In this document: in pieces, positions 1-9,772 of the stretch
Layout of the letters: every line of letters begins with the position of its first letter
Numbering within the stretch: position 1 is the first letter of the stretch
NCBI GenBank assembly: GCA_916048095.2
Contig: OU696576.1
Location: 7,934,488-7,998,487, forward strand
DNA: 64,000 bases
From: Sacculina carcini
Lineage: Eukaryota > Arthropoda > Thecostraca > Sacculinidae
Direction of reading: 5' to 3'
Translations under genes and position numbers: made by a program
Notes under the pieces: model-generated
What the model was told of the DNA's origin: nothing
Databases searched by the model: none
What the model saw: the letters and a program-made list of their open reading frames with translations, nothing else

Positions 1-106
1 TTATTGTAGAGCTCGCTTGCTGAGAGGTCGGTTTGGCTCATTGCAGTCGACTTAAAATTGTTCCTTAACACTCAAAAGGTCATCGCCGAGCTCTGCGCAA
101 TCAACG

Positions 107-157
107 ATGTGCTCACGTGATTGTCTAATCGGCTTAATGGCAGCGTCTTCTGTAGTG
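107..157 (+). other. Candidate first exon (signal-peptide-like), very tentative
   Basis: An ATG at 107 opens 17 codons beginning M-C-S and ending in a small hydrophobic stretch, followed directly by GTGAGT at 158, a good splice donor. A TG-rich tract follows. The layout (MCS start, phase-0 donor GTGAGT, TG-rich intron) resembles the upstream exon of the GILT locus at 53240-53296, so this could be the first exon of a paralogue. No downstream exon is visible before the LTR element at 1229. It may be chance. Confidence 0.22.
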
Positions 158-593
158 GTGAGTGTATATGTGTATGTGTCTGTGTGTGTATGTGTGTGTG
201 TGAGAGAGAGAGCGTATCTGTGTGTTATGTGCGGTTATCTTGTTTTTCTAGTGAAGGTTTCATTTTCGGTGTTTGTGTGTCCGAAAGCGTGGCTTTCTGT
301 CCACCAAATCCACATAGGTAAATTCGGCTTCAACTAAACATTGAACTTTGAAATCATACGTTTCACCAAGCAAAGACTGTAGTTGTATGCTAGAATTTAA
401 GCATGATTAGGTGTTTTTTGGGCCACATTCACATGACTCTGAAATGACATGCGTTTGTCTTTATTTGACAGATTGTCCTTTCGATAGGAGGCGTTCTACT
501 GAGTACTCTTGGTCCCGAAAAATGGTTCAACGGGGCGGATGCAGAGTTCGTCACGGACTCGTCGCAATGAAGCCACAACAGGGTCAGCAAAAC

Positions 594-697
<104 letters not shown>

Positions 698-779
698 GTA
701 TAAGGCGGCAAGCGCTAAACTCAACGAGACCCCAACAAGGACCAGCTCAAACACGACTGCACAAGTTACTGGTCAAGAA

Positions 780-975
780 CAATAGATTGAGAACATTTGA
801 TTTAACGAACTTCTTCCAGTCCCTCGCATTCTGCATTGGCAGCACGTTACATTAGAACGCTAAACCCAAGCTAACCAAAAATCTATGAAAAATATAGAAG
901 CGTTCTTGCGCGTTTTTATAAAAATTATCTCAATTTAATGCTCTTGAGTCCTTACACATTTAGCCTAGACCGACA
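780..975 (-). repeat. Diverged copy of an inverted-repeat element (MITE-like)
   Basis: This stretch is a diverged reverse-complement copy of 5530-5785. Shared blocks include the 'gaacttcttccagtccctcgc' type segment and the end with CTCAATTTAATG and CCTTACACA. It lacks a clean second inverted end, so it looks decayed. The LTR retrotransposon lies between the two copies, which are in opposite orientation. Confidence 0.5.
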
Positions 976-1228
976 ATAACACTACAACCCAATAACAAGA
1001 ACAACGTGAGGCAATGAACGTGTTTCCCAATTTGTGTGTCAATTGACGGTGAGCTATTTTTGAAATTCTTGTCGTGTGTATACGTGTATGAGGCCGAATT
1101 GTTCCATTCGACGCCATAAGTGTTCAGCTCAGCATGACGGACTTTTAGCGAGAACACAAAAACATGCAGACATATTAAAACTAACAAGCAACACAGAAGA
1201 TGAAATACAAGTAGTTCCGATCACATGC

Positions 1229-1475
1229 TGTGGTTTCATGTCCATCATGAAGCCTGGTATCTGAGAAAAGAAATCAATATGACAAATCACACCTTCCGAA
1301 ATCACACCAGCACGCGCTCACTCCCACAACACAACTGACAAGGTCACAATTCACAAACGCCCAGTCGCATTACATACACATACACACAAGCTCACACGCA
1401 CACACGCACTTAGCACAAAGGGCAAGTACCACTGTCCAATGTCACTCGCTCACATGCTCACTCACTTACACTACA
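1229..1475 (-). repeat. 3' LTR of the gypsy-type element
   Basis: 247 bp, near-identical to 5180-5426. The boundaries are set by the TG...CA ends and by the CATGC target duplication. It includes a CA-rich segment and, on the minus strand near its end, the same in-frame ATGs that start gag in the 5' LTR. Confidence 0.93.
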
Positions 1476-1482
1476 CCTCCCC
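1476..1482 (-). other. Polypurine tract next to the 3' LTR
   Basis: The minus strand reads GGGGAGG immediately before the LTR's TGTAG start, the expected place for plus-strand priming in an LTR retrotransposon. The pol stop codon lies only 16 nt upstream. Confidence 0.75.
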
Positions 1483-1498
1483 ATTATCTCAAGATCAC

Positions 1499-4453
1499 TC
1501 AATCACCCTCTAATATATAATCATTGAAGCGCACAGGAGGCCTCCGTTCTCTAGTGGACCTTCGAGGCAAGTCGCTGCCTTGCTCGCTTTCAACACTCAC
1601 ATCTGGCTCTGCATTTCCGATTTCTTCGTGGTCGTTATCGTTGATCTCTTCTTCTTCTTCTTCTTCAAACACAGGTCTGATGTCTAGCACATGACGAGGC
1701 ACGCCATCCACCGAGATGTTAGTTGGCGATTGAATTCCAGTAACAATTCCTCTTGACCAGTGTGACGTACATTTTGCATCCGCCGGCTTCACCCAAACTT
1801 CATCTCCCATTGTAATACTTAAATCGCGTTCATCCGTTGTGTTCCCTGTTACTTCATACTCCATGTTGGGATGTCGCCATTCATAAGTATGCAGGTGACG
1901 TTGAGGTACCGACAACTCGTCCTGTCCATGCTTCGGTGAGACGTTGTACCAGAACACGGCCATCAATGGTGATATCTGGGCTCTTTCTGCAACTGCTTTA
2001 ATGGTGCGGTGATTTCTCTCGACGATTCCATTTCCACAGGGGCGATAGGCCGCTCTGAAGTATCTGCCCACCTTCCAACGGTCAAACGTCTGCTTCAGGA
2101 GCGTTGATCTGAAGACGGTGCTGTTGTCCATGAGAACTTCTCTAACTGGACCTCTTTCGCGAAAAATCTCTTCCATGATGCTGGAGACCTGCTCAGCCGA
2201 TTCAGCGCGCAACTTTCGCCATATAGCGAATCTCCCCGGTCCACAATCAAGTACTGATAGGAAAGGAATTTGCCGGTAGTGGGTTACATCGATTGCCAGT
2301 CGTCTCCAGTTCTCTGCAACATGAAGTTCACCTCGGGGATGAACGGTGGGCGCTGGATCGATTGATTGACATCGTCGACATGTTTTTACTATTCGCTGCA
2401 CTTGACTACGCATCACATTGGGATCGAATTTCCTGGCCAGGAAAAGCGTGCGATCAACACCCATGTGATGTTCATTATGCAACTGCTTCAAGATATCAAT
2501 ACTCAATCCACACATGTTAGGTTCATCATCCACTACGAATGTCCCTAGCCACTCTTTCCTCACTCGGGTCATAACATCAGCTTTGTTACACGTTGTCGGC
2601 ACCAATTGAATGTTCAGCTCCAACTGAAGCTCATTCACCAGGTCGTTCAGGACACCAAGTCTCCGCTTCACTAGGATCTCAGCAGCACCTTTGGTTTTTA
2701 CTCTGCATTCACCCGACAACGTTGATTTTATCCATCCCACCACTGTCGCAGAATCCGTCCGAATTTGGATATTTTTCAAACCCCATTTAATTGCGATGTT
2801 GATCCCTCTGGTCACTGCTTCCAGTTCTGCGACGTTAATGTGATGAAAATCCGTCTTTTTACGCAGCCAAGCTGCATCTTCGACCACAGCATTACAAATT
2901 TCAAGGACAGCTCCAATTCCTATATCACTTGCATCGCACCAGACAATACCAGATTCAACCTGTGGAACATTCCAACGTCCACCAACCGGATCGTCCAGCC
3001 GCACTCTTCTCACCATCTCTCGAGTCAATTTCAACGATTTTTGATCCACGACAGAGTCCCACCCGTTGGAATCAGTCAATCGCTTTATATAGCTGCATGC
3101 AATTCTCAGCCATTCTGCCACTGGATAATGCCCTAGCAGCTTTCCACAGATTGAGAACAATTCTCTCTTGGTCATATGGTTTCCCACGTTCGGCACATCG
3201 TTTCCTCGTTGAAACATGAGTACACCTTTGCTGTTTCCTCGTAGACTCAATCCAAGTACACTGCCACCATCAATCGGAACAGGATCTTTTGAAATTTGTC
3301 CATATCTTTGTAAGTGCTCAATCACATCTGCTGGATCAACTTTTGACACATCCACCATAATATCATCAAAGTACGAATCAGTGGCGTTTGCCACGGCTGA
3401 TGACTGACCTAGCACCGTGCGAAGTATCCTAGTCATAATTCGAGGAGCCGAGCACAAACCGAAACCCAATCTGGTTAAACAGTACGTCACACCCCCATGT
3501 CTAACAAGCTGATACTTCCAGAGCTGTGGATCAACATGGATTTGAAGATAGGCTGATTTCAGATCAATCAGACACGCTGATTCGCCTACTTTCCTCCACT
3601 GTCTCAGTTTTTCAGTACACACGTCTATGAAGTCATCTCCAGTGTGACTACTAACGAATGTGTTCAACTCCCTAAAATCGATCACTGGGCGCACTTTCTT
3701 CTTTGTTGTTTGATACACAGCAAGCAGAGGCAGCACCCCGTCTCTAACATCGTCGTGCCACGGGCGCAATATGTCTTCATCTATCCAACGCTGAAGTTCA
3801 CTTTCGAACTCTTCCTTAATTCCACCCTTCAGTGTCTGCTCATAGCATTCCACCCTCTGAGTCAACACGGGAGCATCGCCTTTCATTTTCCACTCAACCG
3901 TCCATTGCTCGCCATCAAACTGTGCTGAAAAATCCTTATCATCAATACCACAGAACATTGCATTATTGCTACCAACTCTACATGGCTTGCACACTTCATG
4001 CTCCAAATCAGTTCCGTCGTTTCTAACTGCTACTTCACAGCTCTCATAATCAAATCTTTTAAGACGTCCAAATCTCACACAACGATTCGCTATTGACACA
4101 TATTCAAATTGTCCAATAAAATCCATCCCAAGAATTACATCAAATCCATTCACAACATCAGACAATACAAGTGCTTTTACTTCCACTTTTGAGCCACTCA
4201 CCTCGATACAAACGTCACAGACGCCAGAACACAGAACTTCACGTCCGTCCACTGTCACAATACGTTTGGGTTGTTTGTGGTATATCAATCCCAATCTCCC
4301 AGATATAATCGTTGTGGAGCATCCGGTATCCACCATAGCCTTGGCTCGTATGCCAGACACGTCCACTGCTATACTGGGTAGTCGGTCGTCAGGCGCCTTC
4401 ACTGCACGTCGGGGAAAGCCACTGGCGCAGAGGCTCCCCCGTTCCCGTTTCCC
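1499..4453 (-). CDS. pol: Pol polyprotein (protease, RT, RNase H, integrase)
   Basis: The Pol frame is open from 4456 to the stop at 1499 and lies in the -1 frame relative to Gag. It has no ATG near its start (first candidate codon GTG at 4402), so I set the start at the predicted frameshift site. Counting from 4402, the aspartic protease motif DTG is at residues 25-27 and the RT catalytic box is YFDD (344-347; the second position is F rather than the common V, I or L). RNase H begins near WCDAS, and the integrase has an N-terminal HHCC-type region ending CRRCQ. The integrase core shows D, D and E with exactly 35 residues between the last two. The C-terminus has a VPRHVLDIRPV-like segment and an acidic tail. 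No chromodomain is seen and no stop or frameshift interrupts the frame. Confidence 0.93.
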   Translation of the reverse strand, partial: GKRERGSLCASGFPRRAVKAPDDRLPSIAVDVSGIRAKAMVDTGCSTTIISGRLGLIYHKQPKRIVTVDGREVLCSGVCDVCIEVSGSKVEVKALVLSDVVNGFDVILGMDFIGQFEYVSIANRCVRFGRLKRFDYESCEVAVRNDGTDLEHEVCKPCRVGSNNAMFCGIDDKDFSAQFDGEQWTVEWKMKGDAPVLTQRVECYEQTLKGGIKEEFESELQRWIDEDILRPWHDDVRDGVLPLLAVYQTTKKKVRPVIDFRELNTFVSSHTGDDFIDVCTEKLRQWRKVGESACLIDLKSAYLQIHVDPQLWKYQLVRHGGVTYCLTRLGFGLCSAPRIMTRILRTVLGQSSAVANATDSYFDDIMVDVSKVDPADVIEHLQRYGQISKDPVPIDGGSVLGLSLRGNSKGVLMFQRGNDVPNVGNHMTKRELFSICGKLLGHYPVAEWLRIACSYIKRLTDSNGWDSVVDQKSLKLTREMVRRVRLDDPVGGRWNVPQVESGIVWCDASDIGIGAVLEICNAVVEDAAWLRKKTDFHHINVAELEAVTRGINIAIKWGLKNIQIRTDSATVVGWIKSTLSGECRVKTKGAAEILVKRRLGVLNDLVNELQLELNIQLVPTTCNKADVMTRVRKEWLGTFVVDDEPNMCGLSIDILKQLHNEHHMGVDRTLFLARKFDPNVMRSQVQRIVKTCRRCQSIDPAPTVHPRGELHVAENWRRLAIDVTHYRQIPFLSVLDCGPGRFAIWRKLRAESAEQVSSIMEEIFRERGPVREVLMDNSTVFRSTLLKQTFDRWKVGRYFRAAYRPCGNGIVERNHRTIKAVAERAQISPLMAVFWYNVSPKHGQDELSVPQRHLHTYEWRHPNMEYEVTGNTTDERDLSITMGDEVWVKPADAKCTSHWSRGIVTGIQSPTNISVDGVPRHVLDIRPVFEEEEEEEINDNDHEEIGNAEPDVSVESEQGSDLPRRSTRERRPPVRFNDYILEGD
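4393..4453 (-). promoter_or_regulatory. Predicted -1 ribosomal frameshift signal (gag/pol)
   Basis: In the Gag frame the slippery heptamer G_GGA_AAC (4453-4447) is correctly phased. A 6-nt spacer (4446-4441) precedes a GC-rich stem: GGGGAGCC (within 4440-4432) pairs with GGCT-tt-CCCC (4420-4411). The loop segment GCGCC (4428-4424) can pair with GGCGC (4397-4393), giving an H-type pseudoknot. The Pol frame opens only three bases upstream of the heptamer, after a TAA at 4459-4457, and Gag stops at 4399, so the overlap window is tight. Function is inferred from known retroviral -1 signals; folding was done by eye. Confidence 0.8.
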
Positions 4454-5199
4454 GACTTACAATGTGCTGCTACATGTCCAATCTCGCCACATTGGTAACA
4501 TCCTACCGCATGCTTCGAGCAATGCCGGGACATGTGAGGCCCTCCACACGTGTAGCATCGCCCAACAAATTTCTTCACAGAGGGCCTGACACCAGCAGGT
4601 CGACTGCAGGCCGCACCGGACTCAGTAGCACCTGCTGAAGCAGCCACAGTAGCAACGCTCGAATTATTCGTCTCCGTTCGCGCCAGTATCCGAGCCTTTG
4701 TCAAAAGGACACTCATTCCCACTTGATCGAACTTTTCTTCTTGTAAGCACGCAGATATCCGGTCAGGAAACCCACTCACAAACGCTAGTTTTACAGCCAC
4801 TTCAAGAGCATCACCTTTCCACCCGCACAATCCAGCCAGTCGTCTAATATTGTTGGCATATACGTCAACCTGTTCACCTTCCCACTTGATGTTCTTGAAC
4901 ATAACAAAAGACGCCACAGGGCTTGTGGTGAATGCATCTCTGAGCGTTGATTTAATAACCTCGTAATCAGCCTGCGCTGCGTCATCCAGCTCAAGATACA
5001 ATGACAGGGCAGCACCTTCAAGGAACAGCGGCACAAACGTCTGCAGCTCTGTCACACCTGTCAATCTTGCCACCAACTCTGCTTTTTTCAACCAAGCCAT
5101 CACATCACCGGTTCCATCGAAACTCTTGAGCATTTCACTGCGCCATGACCTTGCACTCACTGTTGAAGCCGAAATAGCTTGTGGTTTCATGTCCATCAT
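4399..5199 (-). CDS. gag: Gag protein with two zinc knuckles
   Basis: 266 residues from the ATG at 5199 (further in-frame ATGs at 5196 and 5190). A longer upstream reading would need a GTG at 5256 and lies wholly in the LTR, so I prefer the ATG cluster. The body matches a retrotransposon capsid region (a WLKKAEL-type helix, then a segment near LFLEGAALSLY). The C-terminal 50 residues hold two nucleic-acid-binding knuckles: CX2CX3HX4C and a classic CX2CX4HX4C. Gag should assemble the cytoplasmic particle that packages element RNA. Unusually, the first residues are encoded inside the 5' LTR (which ends at 5180), leaving no untranslated leader between LTR and gag. Confidence 0.9.
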   Translation of the reverse strand: MMDMKPQAISASTVSARSWRSEMLKSFDGTGDVMAWLKKAELVARLTGVTELQTFVPLFLEGAALSLYLELDDAAQADYEVIKSTLRDAFTTSPVASFVMFKNIKWEGEQVDVYANNIRRLAGLCGWKGDALEVAVKLAFVSGFPDRISACLQEEKFDQVGMSVLLTKARILARTETNNSSVATVAASAGATESGAACSRPAGVRPSVKKFVGRCYTCGGPHMSRHCSKHAVGCYQCGEIGHVAAHCKSGNGNGGASAPVAFPDVQ

Positions 5200-5426
5200 G
5201 AAGCCTGGTATCTGAGAAAAGAAATCAATATGACAAATCACACCTTCCGAAATCACACCAGCACGCGCTCACTCCCACAACACAATTGACAAGGTCACAA
5301 TTCACAAACGCCCAGTCGCATTACATACACATACACACAAGCTCACACGCACACACGCACTTAGCACAAAGGGCAAGTACCACTGTCCAATGTCACTCGC
5401 TCACATGCTCACTCACTTACACTACA
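5180..5426 (-). repeat. 5' LTR of the gypsy-type element
   Basis: 247 bp, TG...CA, one visible substitution against 1229-1475 (aattgac here, aactgac there). Its last 20 bases on the minus strand encode the start of Gag. The bases right after it (AGCTATTTCGG...) do not begin with TGG, so the usual primer-binding site complementary to a tRNA 3' CCA end is absent. Confidence 0.93.
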
Positions 5427-5529
5427 CATGCACAACAACGACAACAAATCACTCTCAATCCCACGAGGAGGTTCAGACAAACGTCATGAATGACGTTTAG
5501 TGGTGTTCTTATGACAATATATCGCTTGC

Positions 5530-5785
5530 CTGGTTAAGGTAGGTCTAGGATCAATGTATAAGGATTCAAGAACATTAAATTGAGCTAATTTATGGAAAAA
5601 ACGCTTGGAAAGCGCGCGAAAACGTTTTCTATATTTTTCATAGATTTTAGGTTAGGTTAGGTTTAGCGTTCTAATAGAATGTACTGCCTTTGCAGGAGGC
5701 GAGGAACTGGAAGAAATTCGTTAAATCAAATTTTCTCAATTTAATGTTGTTGAATCCTTACACACTTAGCGTCTACCGGTTAGGT
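5530..5785. mobile_element. Non-autonomous inverted-repeat element (MITE-like)
   Basis: The ends are imperfect inverted repeats of about 45 bp: the left carries TAAGGATTCAAGAACATT then AAATTGAG, and the right carries CTCAATTTAATGTTGTTGAA then TCCTTACAC. No ORF lies between. A diverged inverted copy lies at 780-975. Superfamily not recognised. From 5786 to 6510 I see no gene, only short dispersed repeats and an AG-rich tract near 6230. Confidence 0.5.
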
Positions 5786-6662
5786 AGAGTTGGGGTTGGG
5801 CTGGGTTACAGAGTTTGAAGGTAGGAGACAATATACAATTTCTGCTTCGCATTTGAACTACTACGTCATCACCGCAATAGCCAATCAAAATACAGCAAAT
5901 CGCAGCACAGAAACACACCAGCCAAACCGAAAATATCACATTATGAATTATCAATTTACATTACAATACGTATAAAAACAAATGAAATGGAAATTTTTTC
6001 AAATTTTCATAAATATAAAGCAAGGTTGAAGTTTTTTTTAAACACCTTCAACTGTGCGAGGGTGATTTTTCTGTTGGGTGTTCATTCAAGAATTTATTGC
6101 TATTATTTTTATTATTAAAAATTACAGGCAAGTTTAGTAGCATGGGAAGAGTGCAGGCACTACTACCTCTATATGGTCGCCCCATGTACCCGTATAAGCA
6201 CCCAAAACATGTATATAGAGAGCTTGAGCGAGAGAGAGAGAGAGTGTATGTGATTCTGTGTGTATACAAGCTTGTGTAGTTATTATTTGTGAAGTTATCT
6301 AATGCGTCGTAACATTCGCGTTGATTTTGTTGCTTAATAATATAAGCAACGGTCGATGCAATAATTATTACATCGACTGTTGTCTTTGCAGATGGCCGTG
6401 GCTGCAGATGGGCCTCCAAATAGCACCACGACTGGTGACGATTATTGGAAGCAATGGTGGCGCCACTATCGTCTGAAGATACACATTTTACCTCTAAATA
6501 ACACGTTATATCTATATATATAAAACAGATCCTCTGTCTGTCTGTTTGTCGGTTTGTCTGTCCCACCCTCCTTGGTCCATTTTCAGCAAGCTGCTACTCG
6601 GTAACCACTCAGTGTACCCGCTAACAATTTATACCATCACGTTGGAAATTTTCTTGTTAAAT

Positions 6663-6932
6663 AAAGGTTAAGTGCCTAAGTGGCAGCTGCTACACGGGAA
6701 GAAGCCGAAGCTTATTAACACACAGGCGTGCCCCGTGCAGCTCGCTGCCACCGCAGAACCGACCCTCTCCACGCTATGGCGACACAAGGACGTAAGACGT
6801 ATTAGAGAGGGCCACCTCCCCAGAATGCATGGCACAACTCATGACTGATATCTGGTACCATCATTTTCTGCTGGGTGGACAGGGGCTGTGGGATTGTAGA
6901 ATTCGCCCAATGAAATTCTGCTCCGCCGGGTT
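6663..6932 (-). mobile_element. 5'-truncated SINE copy
   Basis: About 85-90% similar by eye to 57463-57720, sharing the segments 'gctgctacacgggaagaag' and 'ctgctgggtggacagggg'. It stops at GCCGGGTT, just before the tRNA-like head seen in the complete copy. It interrupts Helitron element I between ...ATTTTCTTG and TCTACACTT, which are contiguous in the copy at 12200. Confidence 0.7.
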
Positions 6933-8870
6933 GTCTACACTTATGACTAAATTAGAAATTTTAAAATTAAAACAAAAAAAGTTATAGCGGTAAAACGGCA
7001 AAATGAACCCTGAAATGTGCGAAAATTTTGGTCATTGTTCCGCCATTTACTCCTCATAAATCATAAATGATACATCTATACGAATTATACCACTGTGTAG
7101 AAAATATTCTTTTCTACATGTTAGGTTATAATTCAAATCCTAAAATTAATTATAAAATATGTAAAAATGACACAATTACAATCTACTTTCATAATTTCAT
7201 TTTAACTTAAGGCGACCGATTTTATTTACTTTTTTATCTATTTCTCAGCAACTAAATATCACACATCTAAATAAATAATACCATCATGCTGAGAATTTTG
7301 TTTTCTACAGCAGGGTATACATTTTAATTTTCCATAGTGTATTAAAAAAAAGTTGCGGCGGTGTGAAGTCAAAATGACAGAGTCAAAAAGGCAAAATTAG
7401 CACTGAAAAACGCGAATATTTTGGTCAATATTCCCCTATCTATTCCTCATAAACCAACAAAGTTAGAGCTATAAAAACTATACTATTGTGTAGAAAATGA
7501 TGTGTTCTACAACAAAAAATAAAATTTATACACACAAATGATACAAAAAACGTGTAAAATTGGCAAAATTCTCAGATACATCCAAAATTTCACTTGAACA
7601 CCTTGCGACTAAAATATATTAATTTTTCTACCTATTTTTCAGTAAATATTTGTCACACGTTAAAATAAAATATACCATCGTGCTGGAAATTTTATTTTCT
7701 ACAATACGGTATTATTTTTAATTTTCCAAAGTGTATTTGAAAGAAGTTACGGCGGTGTAAAATCAAAAGGACATATTATTAATTTGACAGCTATTATGCG
7801 CACTTGCGATTACACAGGAATATACACCGATTAAATTTCACTGAAGAACAATCACAATTAAGAATACATCATATTAGCTCCAAGCATGGATGGTGTGGTT
7901 TTATTGCGTACAGTTTAATTAATGCTACACTATACTGAATAAAGGCTAATAAAGGCTTTATTGTCCTCAATAACGTTACGCACGACGGGCGGGTAAAATG
8001 CTACTGGGAACAAAGTAAACTACTGAATTTAACTGTGTAATTTAATTGGTTTAATTTCAAGCTGCATAAGCATAAGCTGCATAAGCATAAGTTGCATAAG
8101 GATATGGGTTGCAATATCATGTAATGCCAACTTATGCTGTTTTAGCGGAAGCATTAACCTGGAATTATAGAGATGACAGAAAGTTGCATTGTTTTGATAG
8201 TGTTACACTTCTGAGTTACTACACACGAAGGATGGGTGTGAATTTGAGCGGTGTTGAGGGAAAAAAATTCGTCAATAATTAAAACAAGAATTTACACATT
8301 TATATTTTTATATTGGATAAGCTTTTTGATTTTTGATTCATTATATTTTATTTATAGTTCCGCACGACGGGCGGGTTTGAATACGAGGTTGTTCGAGGAA
8401 AAATATTTTGCCACATCTAACATAAACACATTCATATTTAGACTTTTCTATTGGTTAAGACTTTTTATGGGCTTGCTTTTTTAATTTTTTCATTTGTATT
8501 AGTAATTTTATTAATTCAGTATTTATTTTACTTTTTGTTCTAATTGTTCCGCTATACGGGATGGTTTCAATGCTAGATGATGTTAATTTATAAATATACT
8601 TTGGAAACATTATGCTAATTTTTTTAGACAATTTTCATTGTTCGTGTCTGAATTTTTAATTATTCCGCACGACGGGCAGGTTTAAATATGAAGCGGGTTG
8701 AGGGATAATATTCTGTCAAAATTAAAATAAAAACATCCATATTTGGACTTTACTATTAGTTAGCATATTTACAGCTTTAATTTGTTTGCTTTTTAATTTG
8801 TATTCATTTTCTTTTATGGATTGAATATGAATAGATTTTATGAATTGTTCCGCACGACGGGCGTCTTTAA

Positions 8871-8871
<1 letters not shown>

Positions 8872-8956
<85 letters not shown>
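8872..8956. repeat. (TA)n tract
   Basis: About 85 bases of TA. It borders the Penelope palindrome on the left, mirrored by a shorter (TA)n at 9779-9809 on the right. IYIY open frames here are artefacts. Confidence 0.95.
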
Positions 8957-8960
<4 letters not shown>

Positions 8961-9135
8961 GAAGGAGGCCATTATGTATGCACGATTTGTTGAAATCAAC
9001 AGCAATCTGGGCACTGTTGTGCTGGTACGATAGCTTCTCTATGCTGCGCACGATTTTTCTGTGTTCAGGAGACAACACACTCAGTTGTTCACTGAAGTTT
9101 ATTCCTCGAGGTACCTTTCGGCTATCACTAGCCAT
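8957..9135 (-). pseudogene. Penelope-like ORF, N-terminal fragment (left arm)
   Basis: Starts at the ATG at 9135 and encodes about 60 residues before running into (TA)n. The pattern (H-x-K-x2-R-x-I-E, then I-x-V/F-x-FN-x2-C) also occurs in the N-terminal fragment at 16922-17079, placing both in one superfamily. No RT or endonuclease remains. The start codon lies inside the hammerhead-like motif. Confidence 0.7.
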
Positions 9136-9146
9136 CGTCAGGAGAA
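9103..9146 (-). ncRNA. Hammerhead-ribozyme-like motif (left arm)
   Basis: Exact mirror copy of the motif at 9610-9653: core CTGACGA at 9141-9135, stem II GGCTA/TAGCC with a GTGA loop, GAAA at 9119-9116. It overlaps the ORF start at 9135. Confidence 0.65.
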
Positions 9147-9206
9147 GTAGATATAACACAATACAAAACAAAATACACAATACCAAACAGTACACGATAA
9201 ACGGTG

Positions 9207-9214
9207 TTTATATA
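9207..9214 (-). promoter_or_regulatory. TATA box of the left Penelope arm
   Basis: TATATAAA on the minus strand, about 72 nt upstream of the ATG at 9135. It mirrors 9542-9549, and a similar box precedes the second family's start (17131-17138). Confidence 0.5.
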
Positions 9215-9541
9215 CAAGGTGAGACAATATATCACTCATGTGCCAATGTGGCACCTACATAATGACACCTATGCGGCAAACGGTCGTTACAAAATTAGCA
9301 CCTATGTGCCAAGGTCGATTGGTGTCGCATGGATGGGAGGGCGACATCTGGCTGTTGATGTATTTATTAATAAAAATAAATGTGAAATTAACATTCAACA
9401 ACAGCCAGATGTCGCCCTCCCATCCATGCGACACCAATCGACCTTGGCACATAGGTGCTAATTTTGTAACGACCGTTTGCCGCATAGGTGTCATTATGTA
9501 GGTGCCACATTGGCACATGAGTGATATATTGTCTCACCTTG

Positions 9542-9549
9542 TATATAAA
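9542..9549 (+). promoter_or_regulatory. TATA box of the right Penelope arm
   Basis: TATATAAA followed by CACC, 72 nt upstream of the ATG at 9621. The same TATATAAACAC core stands upstream of the unrelated-in-detail second family at 17138-17131, which supports a conserved promoter element. Confidence 0.55.
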
Positions 9550-9609
9550 CACCGTTTATCGTGTACTGTTTGGTATTGTGTATTTTGTTTTGTATTGTGT
9601 TATATCTAC

Positions 9610-9653
9610 TTCTCCTGACGATGGCTAGTGATAGCCGAAAGGTACCTCGAGGA
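9610..9653 (+). ncRNA. Hammerhead-ribozyme-like motif (right arm)
   Basis: Stem I TTCTC (9610-9614) can pair with GAGGA (9649-9653, one G-U). Core box CTGACGA is at 9615-9621. One extra T (9622) precedes stem II, GGCTA (9623-9627) pairing with TAGCC (9632-9636) around a GTGA loop. GAAA (9637-9640) follows, then a self-complementary stem III strand AGGTACCT (9640-9647) ending at the expected U-H cleavage site (T9647, C9648). Hammerheads are known in Penelope-like elements; the palindromic stem III suggests activity as a dimer. The T after the core is the U of the ORF's ATG (9621-9623). Confidence 0.7.
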
Positions 9654-9772
9654 ATAAACTTCAGTGAACAACTGAGTGTGTTGTCTCCTGAACACAGAAA
9701 AATCGTGCGCAGCATAGAGAAGCTATCGTACCAGCACAACAGTGCCCAGATTGCTGTTGATTTCAACAAATC

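Larger units (their letters stand above)
1224..5431 (-). mobile_element. Ty3/gypsy-type LTR retrotransposon, apparently intact
   Basis: A complete, compact element on the minus strand. The two 247-bp LTRs (1229-1475 and 5180-5426) run TG...CA and differ at about one visible position, so the insertion is recent. It is flanked by a 5-bp target duplication CATGC (1224-1228 and 5427-5431). A purine tract abuts the 3' LTR. Gag and Pol are both open, with domain order protease, reverse transcriptase, RNase H, integrase, as in Metaviridae. At 4198 bp it is short for the group, because there is almost no untranslated leader and no envelope-like ORF. Confidence 0.93.

Noticed and set aside
5647..5668. 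TTAGG repeats as a telomeric tract
   Set aside because: Only about three imperfect units inside a MITE-like element, and the other copy at 780-975 does not keep them.
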